A stretch of 64,000 bases of DNA from Lasiosphaeria ovina (Eukaryota; Ascomycota; Sordariomycetes; Sordariales; Lasiosphaeriaceae): assembly GCA_033439765.1 (NCBI GenBank), contig JAULSN010000011.1, positions 1,178,001 to 1,242,000 of the forward strand, in the 5' to 3' direction. A program made the translations under genes and the position numbers. A model generated the notes under the pieces. It was not told the DNA's origin, did no database searches, and saw only the letters and a list, made by a program, of their open reading frames with translations. Positions 1 to 12,700 of the stretch are shown one piece after another; position 1 is the stretch's first letter; every line of letters begins with the position of its first letter.

Positions 1-2527
1 GCACATGCGTGTTTCAACCCAGCAGAACGCCCATGGGGCGCTCCCTGCCCGATATGCAAGGTACCGACAAAGTGTTTGTCTGCACAAGCAAGCCATCAGT
101 GGGCATTCATTCGGGCGGTCTGGCAGGCAGAATATCTGCAAAACGGCAGTGCATGCAATACTATGTACGTATGAGGACGGGACAATTCCGAGTCATTTCG
201 CCGTGATTATCTGAGTTGCACGGACATAACTGATTGAGGCCTCGCCAATTGCCAAGCTTGGAGATGACCACTCCCCAAACGGGCAAGGCGCGAGCCAAAT
301 GTAGAAAACAATACGTACGCTATTTACTTTGGCCACTCTCTCTACAAGGCACTCTTAAATTACCCCTATGCTCACCCACCCGCTCTCATCCCGAGCACCG
401 GAGCGGAGCATGGATGGCATGGCAATTGGCAACGCCTCACGCCCGCCCCCAACGGGAACGGCTGTGACGACAAGTAAGACAGCCAGCCCTGCCACAAGCC
501 CTGCCACAAGCCCACAGCTGTTGGCGTGGTTGTCCCTGGGGGTGGGGTCCAAAGAGGTAATTACGATTGGGAAAATTCTCAGCCTCAAATCTCAGAGTGC
601 CTGCGCTAGTGCGGTTGCCTTACTATGTAGGTGAAATGAAGTGTTCGTAGTAAGACGCAAATGCCCCTCTCGGGCGCAGTCGAATTTGACATAATTACAC
701 GTGTCGTCATAAGCACTACGTACGAGGCTCTTTCAGCCGCAACCGAGTCTAATATCTCATGAAGGCCTGTTGCGCGCCAATTCAGATGCGCGATAACTTG
801 ACTTGGCTTAAATCTGCAAGAGTCAGCAGACCAATCAGCCATGTCCACAGCAGTCAAGGAAGCCGAAACTGATAAGGCCACGGGGTCACGCGTATTCAAC
901 AATGCTGGATAGACCAAAGACGGTTATGGAGCAAGAGAACTGATTTATCTTCTCATGAGCCTAGCACCAGTCTCTGATACTTTGGCTATTGTCAAAGCCT
1001 AAGTACATCAAACTCGCGGCTCAGCATTTGAATTGGTGCTACAAGTCTGTAGAAACTAAGCCTTGAGAGAAGTTTGCTGTTTCAGACAAAGGAAACTGAG
1101 CTAAATACTTCCCAATCTCCAGTAGGTCGGTCCTGGGCTCGATCCAAGGCCGTAATGATATTTCATATGGACGTTTTATGTGTGCGTAGAAATGGGTATA
1201 ATTAAGCCATTACACTTTGGTGATATATTTACCTGTAGAAGTCGCTCCTTGAGGCTTGGGTGGACGAAAGAAAAGAAAAAGGTAATTATTTCAGAGTCAT
1301 TCTCACTACAATAGATATTAGCATGGATTAATTAGACATCAATATACCCAACCATGTGATGCCATGCTTTCCCAAAAAGAAAAGGAAAAAGATGTAAATC
1401 TATTGTAGTCGGGTTACCCTTGTTGATAACTAACAAGGGAAGTGGGTGTTGAGAAGTAGGAATAGCCATCTTTCGTTGCTATATAGTACCAAATACAAAA
1501 CCCAGAAGGAATAGAGGTAGGATCAAATAGCACTTAAGAAAGGGAAGAAAAGGTCGTTCTTATATCTTATTCTGAATGGGATGCAAGAGACAAGCAGAAT
1601 GAAGCCTGAGGGAACGTCAAGGGAGAAAATCGTAAAGGCTCAGCAAGCAAAGAGAATATTCAGAGGATTATAAAAGCACATTGTTGGGCAATGCGTAGTT
1701 TGGTACGAAACTGCTATCTGCACTAGATACATTGCGGCTTCTTCTCGGCAACCGTATGCCATTCATCTACACTCAAACCGAATCACGAGCAAATTACCAG
1801 CTTCACTTCGTGTGCACGGATGTAATAAAACAAACGGATTCTCGTGATGGAAGAATACTTTCTCCTGATCCTCATCAGCTAAAGTAGATGCCTATCGACC
1901 TATCTAGCACGAACCCAGATGCCAATACCCCAGAAGCCGCCTTTCCCGAATGCCTATTCTCTGGCAAAGCAACTGATTAGTTCGATTAGTATATAGAAGG
2001 CCACCACTGTCATCGACCAACAGCCACCAATTGCAAGACCGAAAGTAAACAACCAAATTATTCGAGTGACAGGGTGTCATGCCTTCCTTGTTCATGATAT
2101 GGTATAAGCCTCCTGCGTGTCAGCATTGGCACATTGACGTGAAATAGAAAACGCCTTGCCAATCCAAGTATATGGCGTGTTGTAAAAAGAACACCAGCTC
2201 GGCCACCCGAGCTGTTGCCGCGCCGCCCAGTAAAAAGCCCCACGCAAACCGGCCGTCCGAGTCTGTCCCGTTCTACCACCGTCGCCATGCAACGCATGCA
2301 AGATGGAAATTTGTTTCCCAGGCCCGTAGGCTCACACAGAAAAGACCCTTTAAACACCTCGCTTTTGATGAGACATTTGAGTATGCCGTAAAACAAAGAA
2401 AACCGAAATAAAAACACACCAAAACCGCCAAACTCCAGATTGTGCACAACGCAATCAATGCCGTAAGTGCTGAAATGCAAAGTCATGTCTCGTGTCGTGA
2501 ATGAACCACATCCCTGTGTGTGTCATC
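1..2527. other. No gene recognised (left edge)
   Basis: Only short, mutually overlapping open frames occur here and none has a recognisable motif, signal peptide or splice structure. From about 950 to 2050 the sequence is clearly richer in A and T than its surroundings, but it lacks the CpA/TpG depletion seen in the RIP-mutated elements at the right end. The last 200-400 bases before 2528 are probably the 3' untranslated region of the minus-strand cyclin gene. I see no tRNA, repeat array or transposon here. Confidence 0.5.
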
Positions 2528-3751
2528 TTATCGTCCCACAACAGCCCCGGACCCATTATTCCCAAAAACGCGCCCAATCATGCCTCGCATGCGCTTGACA
2601 GTGACACGACCACCATCCTCGAGGCTGCGCATCTCCTCGGCGCTGATCTCGTAAGGCAGAAGCTGCTTGCCGCTGGTCGTCTTTTGGAGCTTACCGCCCG
2701 CGTAGATCGAGTCCTTTTCGGGGACGGATGGCCGATCCATGATGACCTCAACCGGCGACTCGTACAACTCCTCGGGGCAGTTGTAGATGTACGGATGCGG
2801 CTCCGAGTCGAGGTCGTCGGGCGTGGTTGCGCGGCTCGTGGTTGATCCGGCGTATGAGGAGCTGCTGCTATAGAGACCAGGAGGCGAGACGTCGCGGTCC
2901 GAGTTACTGCGCGAGCGGGAGGTGTCTCGCGACGAAGGAGGAGAGATGTAAGAGCTGGCGGCAGAGTTCTTGGCCACCGCGATCCAGGCCTCCTCCTCCA
3001 GCTGGCGCTGGATCTTCTCGGCACGACGGGCGTTGCGAGTCCTAATTTCGTTGCGAAGAGGCGACAGGAAGTGGTCTAGTTCGCGGTACAGGTCCTCCTC
3101 GCTGATGCGCAGGTCCCAGTCCAGCAGGAACAACAGCTGCTTCTCCATCAGGTTGACCTCGGTACGGGTGAAGCCGAAGCTATAGGCGCTCGTGTGGATG
3201 TTGCTGTAGGTCGCCCAGTGCTTGTTCTTGGGGCTGCTGTCGTTCAGGTACTTGGCGGCGAGGATCAGAGATGCCAGGAAGATGCGGTGTGTAGTGCACC
3301 TCAGGCCCTTAGCCATGGGCTGCAGCCGTGACTTGAGGCGGTTGAGGTAAACCAGCGACGACATGAGAGTCGGCACCTGCACGTTAGACGAGATTACCAG
3401 TTGAGTGATGAATTCTTGTAGGGAGGGCAGGCCGCCGTCTTCGGACCGAACTGCTCGGGGCGGGGGGGTCTGCGGCGGGGAGGCGACTCTTGACCTCAGG
3501 TCGGTCGTCGGGGGCGGCGGCATCATGCTCGGGTCGCACTGGATGACGTTGAAGGCCGCATCGGCAAGGTACCGGATCATGCGCTGGTCCACGGCCTTGT
3601 AGACGAAAACCTCGAGGGCTGCGGCGTTGAGCTCATCCTCCGAGAGGTCCGGTATTATCTTGACCGGGGCCGAGGAGTAGTAGTCAGTGCGCTCGTCCAC
3701 CACGAGACCTGATATTGTTGTGTCCCTTGTTGTTCCCATCGCTGCGTCCAT
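2528..3751 (-). CDS. Pho85-type (PCL1/PCL2-like) G1/S cyclin
   Basis: Single-exon frame of 407 codons. The cyclin box lies at about residues 105-230: an N-terminal helix (SLQEFITQLV), the stretch LMSSLVYLNRLKSRL, the conserved TTHRIFLASLILAAKYLND core and the LEK/LLxxLxW-type element MEKQLLFLLDWDLRI. This arrangement is typical of PCL cyclins, which activate the Pho85 kinase family (PclA in Aspergillus is a relative), and not of B-type cyclins, because there is no destruction box or second cyclin fold. The C-terminal third is Ser/Pro-rich and presumably disordered, with several possible S/T-P phosphorylation sites. The start at 3751 is chosen as the first in-frame ATG; a second Met four codons on is a possible alternative. 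The gene is transcribed away from a 12.8 kb gene-poor region, so it may have a long leader or promoter. Identification as a PCL-class cyclin is firm; which PCL is not. Confidence 0.88.
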   Translation of the reverse strand: MDAAMGTTRDTTISGLVVDERTDYYSSAPVKIIPDLSEDELNAAALEVFVYKAVDQRMIRYLADAAFNVIQCDPSMMPPPPTTDLRSRVASPPQTPPPRAVRSEDGGLPSLQEFITQLVISSNVQVPTLMSSLVYLNRLKSRLQPMAKGLRCTTHRIFLASLILAAKYLNDSSPKNKHWATYSNIHTSAYSFGFTRTEVNLMEKQLLFLLDWDLRISEEDLYRELDHFLSPLRNEIRTRNARRAEKIQRQLEEEAWIAVAKNSAASSYISPPSSRDTSRSRSNSDRDVSPPGLYSSSSSYAGSTTSRATTPDDLDSEPHPYIYNCPEELYESPVEVIMDRPSVPEKDSIYAGGKLQKTTSGKQLLPYEISAEEMRSLEDGGRVTVKRMRGMIGRVFGNNGSGAVVGR

Positions 3752-6700
3752 TGCGGAGGGTTAGTGGGGGTGCTGTTGTTGCGCGAGTATGCACCTGCGT
3801 GTGCGTCGGTCGGCGAAAGTTTAATAAAAACTTTGAGTGTGAGACCACGACCGTTATAAGGCACCTGCTCTTCCGGGAGAAGGTGAAAGCTGGACTGCGA
3901 AACTGTCGAAAAGAGTTCGAGAAGAGACGGGCCGGTAAAGGATTGTGCGCCGCCGAGGTAATATATCAAGTGGTGGGTGGTGGGACTGATGTGCTGCGCT
4001 GTGGCTTACTTACACGAGTTGACGTGCGGCGAAGCTCATGTGTAAATGCTGGGGTAAGTTTGTAGAGTAGTAATTAGGCCCAGGTAAGCGTGGCCGGGTA
4101 TACGGGCTGGGCAAGGTTGAGAAAAGGGCTGCAAGAGCGCCAGGTGTTGCAGCGTGGGCTGCTCTGGGAGGCTTCTGGGTGGGGTGCACGGGCTGCCGAT
4201 GATGGCTGCGTGTCTCAGTGGCTTTTCGTCAGAAGGTGACGTGCAAGTCCACGAGGCTGAGCGTAGGCGTACCAGGCGGGGGCCGACCAGGCGGACAGGG
4301 GTGCGGGGACGGGGGGTTGGGGGTGGATAGCGGCCCACTGTGTCGGTCGGGGATTGGGGGGGAATGATCAGGGATCAGCGGGTTCCAGGCGTGGCTAGTC
4401 TGGCTGGAATGCAGGCAGGGTTGGCAGTGGCAGGAGGCGAGACAAGATCCGCTGTGCCAATCAGCCGTGAGGGAGCCTCGATCACACTGGACGGCCAACT
4501 CCGACCGGGGTGTTTGGGCGGATTTTCCGCTCCGAATGCAAATGCCTCGGAGACACAAAAAAGACTGCGGGATGCGCAGCAAAATGCAGTTTGACTCGAC
4601 GAGATCTCTGGCGGCGTCGGTTCTGGCAGTGGTGCCGAGTGGCAGGAGTAATGCAGCTCGTGCAAATTGGCAGGGCAAATCCCAAATTCAGGCGTAAAAT
4701 CCAGTGGCGATCCCGGAGGTGGGTCACAGGATTACCGAAGTTGATGCCGACGACGGAGAGTCGGAGGAACAAGTGTGGCGGAGGGCAGCAGGCGAGAAGA
4801 TCACGAAGCAAATCTGTCCTCGGGTCCGCTGTTGTTTCGGGTGGTGGGGGGTTTTGCTGGTTTTGTGAGGGGAAACTGACGCGGCAGTGGCACCAGTCAA
4901 ATAATAAGGGAATCGACGAGACAGACAACCCCGTACAAGTGTAGGACCTTGTGTCGAGGTAGAAGAGATGCGAGTCAGAGCGCCGTGATGCGGTGCTGCT
5001 AAACTTGGCGCTATCCAAGATGGGGAAGTGTGAAGTAGTGTCGCAGAGGCCAATCCACACTTTTTGAGATCACAAGCCCCTTGGAGTCAGTACTATCGAT
5101 CCACGGCACCTTAGTTTGGGCACCTTCTCAAGTTGGCGGTCGGTCGACGATGCCGAGACAATGCCGTCCGTATTAGGGAGTAGGGGAGGATGCGATCGCG
5201 GTGCTCAAGCGGGAAATTCCGAGCCAGCGGAACTTGTACGGAAGGTAATAAGGTAGAGAGGGAAGGACAAGCAACGCAGCAAGCAAGCACTAAACCTGGT
5301 GCTTGAGGCTGGATGGTGGTGCAAGTGCAAGTGCTGCGTCTGTTATTTTAGATCTGGGCCTCGAGGGCTCCGGCGGGATTAATATGGGTGAAATGCCGTC
5401 CCAAGATGCACGCCCGCGGTAGGGGTGGCTAGTTTGGATGGTCACCCTGAAGCTTGGGTAGGGGCAGTCGCGCGCCAAAAACAAATGGCGGTCGGGGACT
5501 GGTACGTGGAGCGCCCTGCGGAGCGTGTTCGAGCAGTCGCCCAGTGCGACTTGTCAGCGGAGGATGATTCGTGCTGGCGTCTCCAGTCGCAGCGGCAACT
5601 GCGAGGCGAAGCGGGGTTGGCTGCTGTCAGGCGGGCGAATAGGTAAAAAAAGAGTCGAGCGGGCCCCAGGCGAGTCAGTGTGAGGGCAGGCCTGGAACTT
5701 TGGTGGGATGAAGCTGCGGTGAGGCCGTTGGTCCGTCTCGACCTATTACAGGCTTGCTTGGGCGATACGACGGGCAAGATGCCTGAGGAGCGAGCTGCCT
5801 AACGCGAAAAAGAGAAAAAAAAAGAACGGCTTCGAGAAGGTCGTTAGCTAGCTGACTTGCGGTGAGCTTTTTCAGAATCCTGAATGTCGACCCAAGCTGC
5901 GAGTGAAGGGCGGCCCTCTGCGGCGCGGTACAAGGCCAGAATAGGGAAGAGATGAATGGCGGCCTGATCCAGGGTGCGTTTCTGCCTACGTCCAAGCTTG
6001 TCCAAGGTCGACGATGGATGCGGCTCCTGGACGAGTTTTGTAGGCTGCTGCGATTGTGCGAGATGCTTTCCCAAAGGGACACGCGGACGTGCCAGGCTTC
6101 GATATAATTTTCTGCCGTTTCAGGGAGGAGAAGAAAGAGTGCAACTTACTTCGTACAGGGCGGAGAGCCAACCCAGGTAGGCAAGGGACAACAGCACTGC
6201 ATACAAACAGCGTGCAGCAAGGAAAGAAATAAAATAAAAAAGAGCAAATGCCCGGGATTTGTGTGAGCAGAATGCGTCAATTACAGTGAGGATCGTGGCG
6301 GTCGATGGAATTTGCTCGCGTCCTTGGCCGTCGTCCACTGGGCTCGTCGATGTCGTAAAGGGAAAAAACCACCCCTTTTCTCCGCCTTGGCCTCGGGTCG
6401 TGGGGTTGTATGAGATAGACTGTGAAGCACGGAGGGTCGACCGCAGGGAGGCTGTTGCCGAGTCAGGAAGTTCCGGCCTGCGCTCGCAATATTACAACAA
6501 CGATATTCTCCCGAGATTGGAATGCTTGAGATTGCAGATTGCAGATTCCAGCAAGAAGGGATGCGATGGGTGACAACGTCGCAACTTTATCATCCGATGA
6601 AATGGCAAACGGGAGGGACTCTACGTGGTTGTCGAACGCCGCCCTTTGCATTCGGTTTCTACTAGCTACGCAGTAAGGTAGCTGCATTGCTTCTTTCTCC

Positions 6701-9700
6701 TCCCGCCATCCCTCGAATGCCTACCTGACCTGACCTCGACCCACCAATGCGTAGATACCTTAGAGGTACTCCGTAGATTAGACCGAGAAGCTGGCCCTGC
6801 GCGTCTTCGTGCGGGACCGAGTCATTGGCAAGTGGCTCCGGACGGAAGGTCGTGGCTTGCTGTCCGTGGCCTTGCCGTGCCTTCCCGCCCTTTGAAGGCT
6901 GGTGCCAGGGCGATCTGAATGGCTCTGGATTTGCATTCGACCCATGTCATAAACACTGCTGTGCATAACCCCTTTGATGAATGGTTGGCGAGCCCGCGGC
7001 CCAAATCTCCAAGTGCCAGCAAGCCGACGGCCGCTAGCTGCCATTGGCGGATCGCGAGCCCGACGTTCAGACTTGAAACAAGCGAGGGGTTCGTGTCTTG
7101 GCCGAAAGCGGTTTGCGCCAGACTTGACCCCAGAAAGGGAATCGAGGGGGCTTTTCAGGAGGGTGCAAACCGGCTCTTTGCCGGTACGGATACGTTGAAA
7201 ATAGATTATTCAATTCAGGTCCGGGCTGCGATTACGAACTATCGATTGGACGTTACGTTCCGCCCCCTATTCCGTCCCGATGATTTTTGTGCCTTGCTCG
7301 TCTTTCATTCCTTCCTCGCCAGTGGATGGATGATTTGGGGCACTGTTTGTTGAGTCACCAAAATGCGCGGTGGATGCTAACGTCGAGTGGGGCGGACCCG
7401 GCAGGCTGTCTGCCTCACAGGAAGCCACGACCCCTCACAGCAAAGGCAGCGAGGGGTCCAAACTTTTGGGCCTCGCACTGCGTGTCCAGTGTCCAGCACA
7501 GCAAAAGAAGCATTCCAGCCCAATCAGACATCATGCGCCATGCCAACACCGTTGACGCCCACGTATCAACCTGCGTACCTAGCCCAACAACAATTGAACC
7601 TGCGGATGACCTGACCATATCATGGGCCAAAACAACAACATTTCGCCGCCGGGGCCTCTCGTGGCTGATAACTTCGCCGCCGGGAGCAACCTTGACAGTT
7701 GCGGAACTTGACCGACAAGTGTCGTCTTGCTGTTGACCGCCTCAGGTGGCCCGTCACTCCGCATGATCCATCATCCATCGATGCATCAGTCATCCAGCGC
7801 AAAGATATACTTGCTCTATCGCGGCCAAGGATCTTGCCCCCCAGAGGCGTCTCTCTCTAGAGTCTAGAACCTAGAGCTCTACTGCCCCAGTTAGGTATGT
7901 AGATAGATAAAGGCATCTGACTATACAAACAGACCAGCACTGCAACATTTCTAATCCACAGGTGACCTTATTTCAACAAGGCGCACGCACGCTCGTACAC
8001 ACAATACTGCACATGGACAGCACTTGAGCCTTTCCTTCCATTAACTATCTCGAGTCAGGCCTTGAAGTTGCAAATTGCTCACTCCCACAGGCAAGAGTCA
8101 GCCGTTCCCGGCGATCGGCACCAGCACCAAAAGCCAAAAGCAGATCTTTCTGCTGCTGCTGCTGCTGCAGGGTTGCCCCTCCTGGAGTGACAATCGATTG
8201 ACCCTTTTCGCTGTCAATATTATCCAGATCCAATCAATCTTGCATATCCGCACCAGGCGAGGCAGGGGGATGGACGCAGGGGGCCCGGGTACCCACCCAG
8301 CAATGCACGTTTCTGGGGTCCCAGCGCCCCTTACCACGCGGAGAACCCCCATTTTCGGCCCCCATCCCCCTGCCCCCCTGAAAGCCCTCCTTAGGTAAGG
8401 AAGCCAAGCCCTAGATTCAACACGATGCCGTGGGGGATCGCACAGGTGTGAAACGAAACAAAGGCTCGGCGAGAGGTGATTGACCGTGGCCGAGGTTGGA
8501 ATCCCAGGTTTTCTAACGGACGGTTGGCCAGCTGCAGCTTGTCATTACAGCTCTGTTGGTAGGAGGTTTCCAGAGTCCGGAGCCCAAAACCCACGGGACT
8601 GCGTGGCGTGGACGGTGGACATCGCCATCGTGATTGATCCCACCTTCCATTGGCCTCAGGAGACGCAGACAGGAGACGTATGTACTCAGGAGACACTGTC
8701 GTGCTGAGTCCCTCCGCCTTGGCAGCTCAGCTACGGAGCACATCGCCTACCTGCCGCTACGGTACACACAGTCAGTAGTGCCGATCACTTTAGGTGCCCT
8801 CTTTGGGGTGTTGCACCGTTCACGGGAACCCGCTGGATCGCAGGTCCAGGGTCTCCTCCATCTCCACATGAAGTGCAATTATTTTCCATTGCAAAGTATT
8901 CCGCATGGCAACACCGCTGGAACCTTATGCTCGTGGTGAGCCAACGGGTCCCGATAAGCATCGCCTCGGCTGTTAATGCGGACGGGAACGCAAACAACAG
9001 CTGCGATGGCACAGATTCGGTCTCGGACATCAGATATCTGACGGGAGGCCGATGGCGCCCCACGCCGTCCCCTGTCGCTGCTATTTGTTTCAACAGCACT
9101 ACTGGGAATGTGATACGTATCTCAGCCCCTGTAAGCCAAATTGAAGTCGGGGATACAGAATATACGCATCACAAAATCTATGGATATTCTGTAGATGATC
9201 CGTATTCCGAGATTGGATGGTGTCCAGCAGGGCCTGCGCCTCCAACGCGACTACGACGGCACCGCGTCTGACTACAGATAGACCGATTGAGGTTCATGCA
9301 TGCAGAAATCTCTGTTTGCTCGACTTTGGGGCTCAATACGCACCTGGCCACGAGATAAGTACAGTACCGAGAGGTTGACCGGCGGCGCAATGGACCTACA
9401 CCCAACGAAGTCCGGTCCAGAGGATGCAGTCACGTTCCTCTTGGGGGCGCTGGATCAGTGTCATGAACTGTCACTTGTTTCCCAGATTTGTGTTTGTTTG
9501 GGCCCTTTGCGAAACGTGTTGATCCAAGGTACTGAAGTACGGATGTGGTGTCCGGGGCCTGAACAGGTTCGCCATGTTTCAAGTGTCTGCACTTCCCCAT
9601 GTTTGCCCGTCACGTCTACCTTGGTCTTGGCGAATGGTCCGGGTACCATCGTCGGTGCGTGCGCACCTTTTTCTCTCCTTGCCAGGATAACATTGACGAC

Positions 9701-12700
9701 GAATTGGCTACACCTCCCGAGGCCAGTCTTGCGAATTGCGATAGGGGTTCCCGCTATGACCGGTTGGCCAAGATGACATGCTAGGTCAAAGCTCGCCTGA
9801 ACAGATAACAATACGAGCAATCCAACACAGCTTCTCCTCAGTCTCGCAGATGGCCTCTCCAGAGGTTGCATGGCTGACCGATAATTAACATGTAATGGGC
9901 GGCTTGATCCTGTCGCGTCGCGCTGAGTATTCTAAACAAGCAAACAAACAAACAAAAGCGGCAGGGCATGACGAGCTCTGCCTCGACTTTGAGCTGGCCA
10001 GGCCGCATCTTTCGGCCGCTGAGCCACCCAAGACAGGCGGCGCCGGCACCTGGAGCGTGTGAGCACAATACGCTACTGTATGGGGTACGGAGTTCGGAGA
10101 GGGAGGGGCGGTGTATGAACAGAAGCACTCCGCATCTCCCTCCACAGAGTGCCGGCAGTGAGCGGAGGCCACCGAGGTTCATCAGCGGAGAAGCAAAAAA
10201 CCTGAAAAGCCAGCCGAAGTAGGGCACTAATTCGAATCGGGGTGTTTGGGAAGCATGTCCAGGTGTCGGAGCAGGCGCCATGTGCTGCGCTGCGAGCGCC
10301 GTGATTGGCCGATGCATGTCTCGAAACAAAAACTGGGAGAAACCACACCCTACCAAACCAGAAGAGGTCGCTGTGGTCCTACAGGCCTGACAGATGCCAC
10401 ACAAGTGGGTGTCGGTGGCTGAGCTAACTAGAGTCCCGTGGAGGGCAAACCTACCATTCCTGGCCACACGACTTTGCAGACCTGCAGCAGACATTTACTA
10501 AGCATCCGTCACAGGCCTCGCTCGTCCATGTGGACATCCCGAGGTCCATGATGCCTGAAAGTTGGCCAAGCACAGCACCCGACACTCTGTGTCAGCAGAC
10601 AGGGCATCGACAGGAGGACAGTTACTCCGTCCTGCGTTCGTAGGTACGAGCTTCGCTTGCATTGGTGAGAAAACGCCTGTGCTGACAATTTACCCTCCTG
10701 CCACCACGCAAACTTGGAATACCTCGACTTCTGTAAACCCCGAGGGCCACCGGGGTCCAGGGGCTTCTAAATTGTCCGAAGCGCTACCGAACGCCCGACC
10801 CGACTCCGTCCGTTCCGCATCTATCGGCGCCCCCGATAACAGATATTGAATTGGGACAGCAGTCGCCTAACTTTTAAGAAACCAAGGAAAATTGATTGCC
10901 GACGCGCCTATTTTTATCTGGTTTTCTGGTTTTCTACAATGTCCATGAAGCGATTTTCGTCTGGGATTGAGCACGTTCATGCGATGGAAATCCGTCGTCA
11001 TGCCTCTCCCGCTTCGTCTCTCCCGTCCTGCTGCCCCGGGTTTTTGTTCAGATGGCACTGTTTTTTTTCTTGACACAGGGAGGAAGCGGAAAAGGGGCGT
11101 TCCCTCCAGTGAAGCGAGCCCCGCTGGGAGGTGGGTGGTGCCGGGTTACCTTCAGGGTTTCTCCGCGTGGCTGATGAATGACGTGCAGTCCTGCTGGGTC
11201 GAGCTTTCCTCAGTGCGTGCACCCCCACAACTCCCTCCTGTGAAAACCTGATTCCAAAATTCCGTGGGGGCCGTCTTTCAACGCATGTCTCACACCAGCC
11301 ACACTCGATCCGCTGAAGACCAGCATTTGCATCTTTGCAACTGCAACTTCAAATTTTGAACACCACCCCCTCCCCCTCTCCTTCGCAGCGGTCAATCCGG
11401 GCCGAGGAGAGGCTCGTTTGTGGCATTGAGCACTTGCGGCCGAAACGGATCCCCAGAGTCAGATGCACATACATTCTAGACGAGAAGTGATCTTGTTTTC
11501 GGGCTGCGCGATCGATGCGGATGCGACGCGAGTGATTGACTACCACCCTGAGCCAACACATGTTCGACAAGATGTGCTCGTTTTTTCCTCCGTAGCGCGA
11601 ATCCTGGGGAGAGGCGCGCGGCGGGTTTGGTTTTCTGTTTATCCGTTTCGTTCACAGAGCCAGTCGGCGCTGATCGCCAGTCGGTCAATCAATCGATCCA
11701 TCTACAGACGCTCAGTCAGCCGCCATGGAGAGAGCCCCATTTTACTGGGCGGCGTCGGGTGCGGGCCCCATTGGAACGCCAGATGGGATGACCTCTATGG
11801 GCACACTGTGGGCAGTGGTCCGCTGGAGGTCGAGAGGATTCCCGGCCCTGCGGCGCGAGCCCAAACACCAACCTCCACGCCCCTCCCTCGATCCTCCGGC
11901 CGGCAAGAAAATGCAAATTCATCAGTCATGTTGGCACTTTTGATGGCCCCGGCAATCAATCCTTCCCGTTGGGCCCATCAAAACCCAAGTTGCTGACCAG
12001 CGCGCCGAGCGCTGTTTCAACGCATCCGATCCAGTAAAACAGAGCAATACTCGGTACACATGAGGTGGATTTACAGCAAGTCTCTGGGATCTGGATCGGG
12101 TGAGGCTGAGGCGGCTATCTCAAACTGCCAGATCAACACTTAAAGATACAAGGATAACGGCAGAATTGGGGGTCCTTTCGAGGATCGCGGCAGCCCCAAC
12201 CGCGCGTCTCCGCACTGAGCCGAAAGTGAGGGTACGTACCGCCCTGGCGCACAATTAAAGGTTGCCGAGGTTGGGTGAGGTAAGCTATGGCCGCAACCTA
12301 ATATGGCGGTGGAGACCAGACGACATTTGGAAGGCTGGCTGCAGCGGAAGACGGCCTAGCCGTGAAGGGTCGCAAGGGCCGTCGGTGGCCCACGGAAGCC
12401 AGCCAGCTCAATTCCATATCCCCACCGAAGCATTTGGGGCAGGCGGGCACGGCAGTCCGCCTACGGGGGGTTGGAGCGGGCCGCTACCCTTGACGTCAAG
12501 GTTCTTTTGGGTCCTTTGGTCCCTGCCCACGAGGCAAAGACAGCGGCAATTGGGTTGCTGCCCTACGCTGGACAACGGCGGCCAACCCGATTTTGCCCGG
12601 CGGGTTGGCTCAAAATAGGGCTTCTTTCTCTTGGTCTGCTCTTTGCCGAGGCAAGCAAGATTGCGGCACCGCCGATGCGCGCCTACCGCTCCCCATTTAG

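Noticed and set aside
9838..10494. 218-codon open frame, minus strand
   Set aside because: Composition and Cys/Arg/Leu scatter look random, there are overlapping frames on both strands, and no motif or splice structure is visible.
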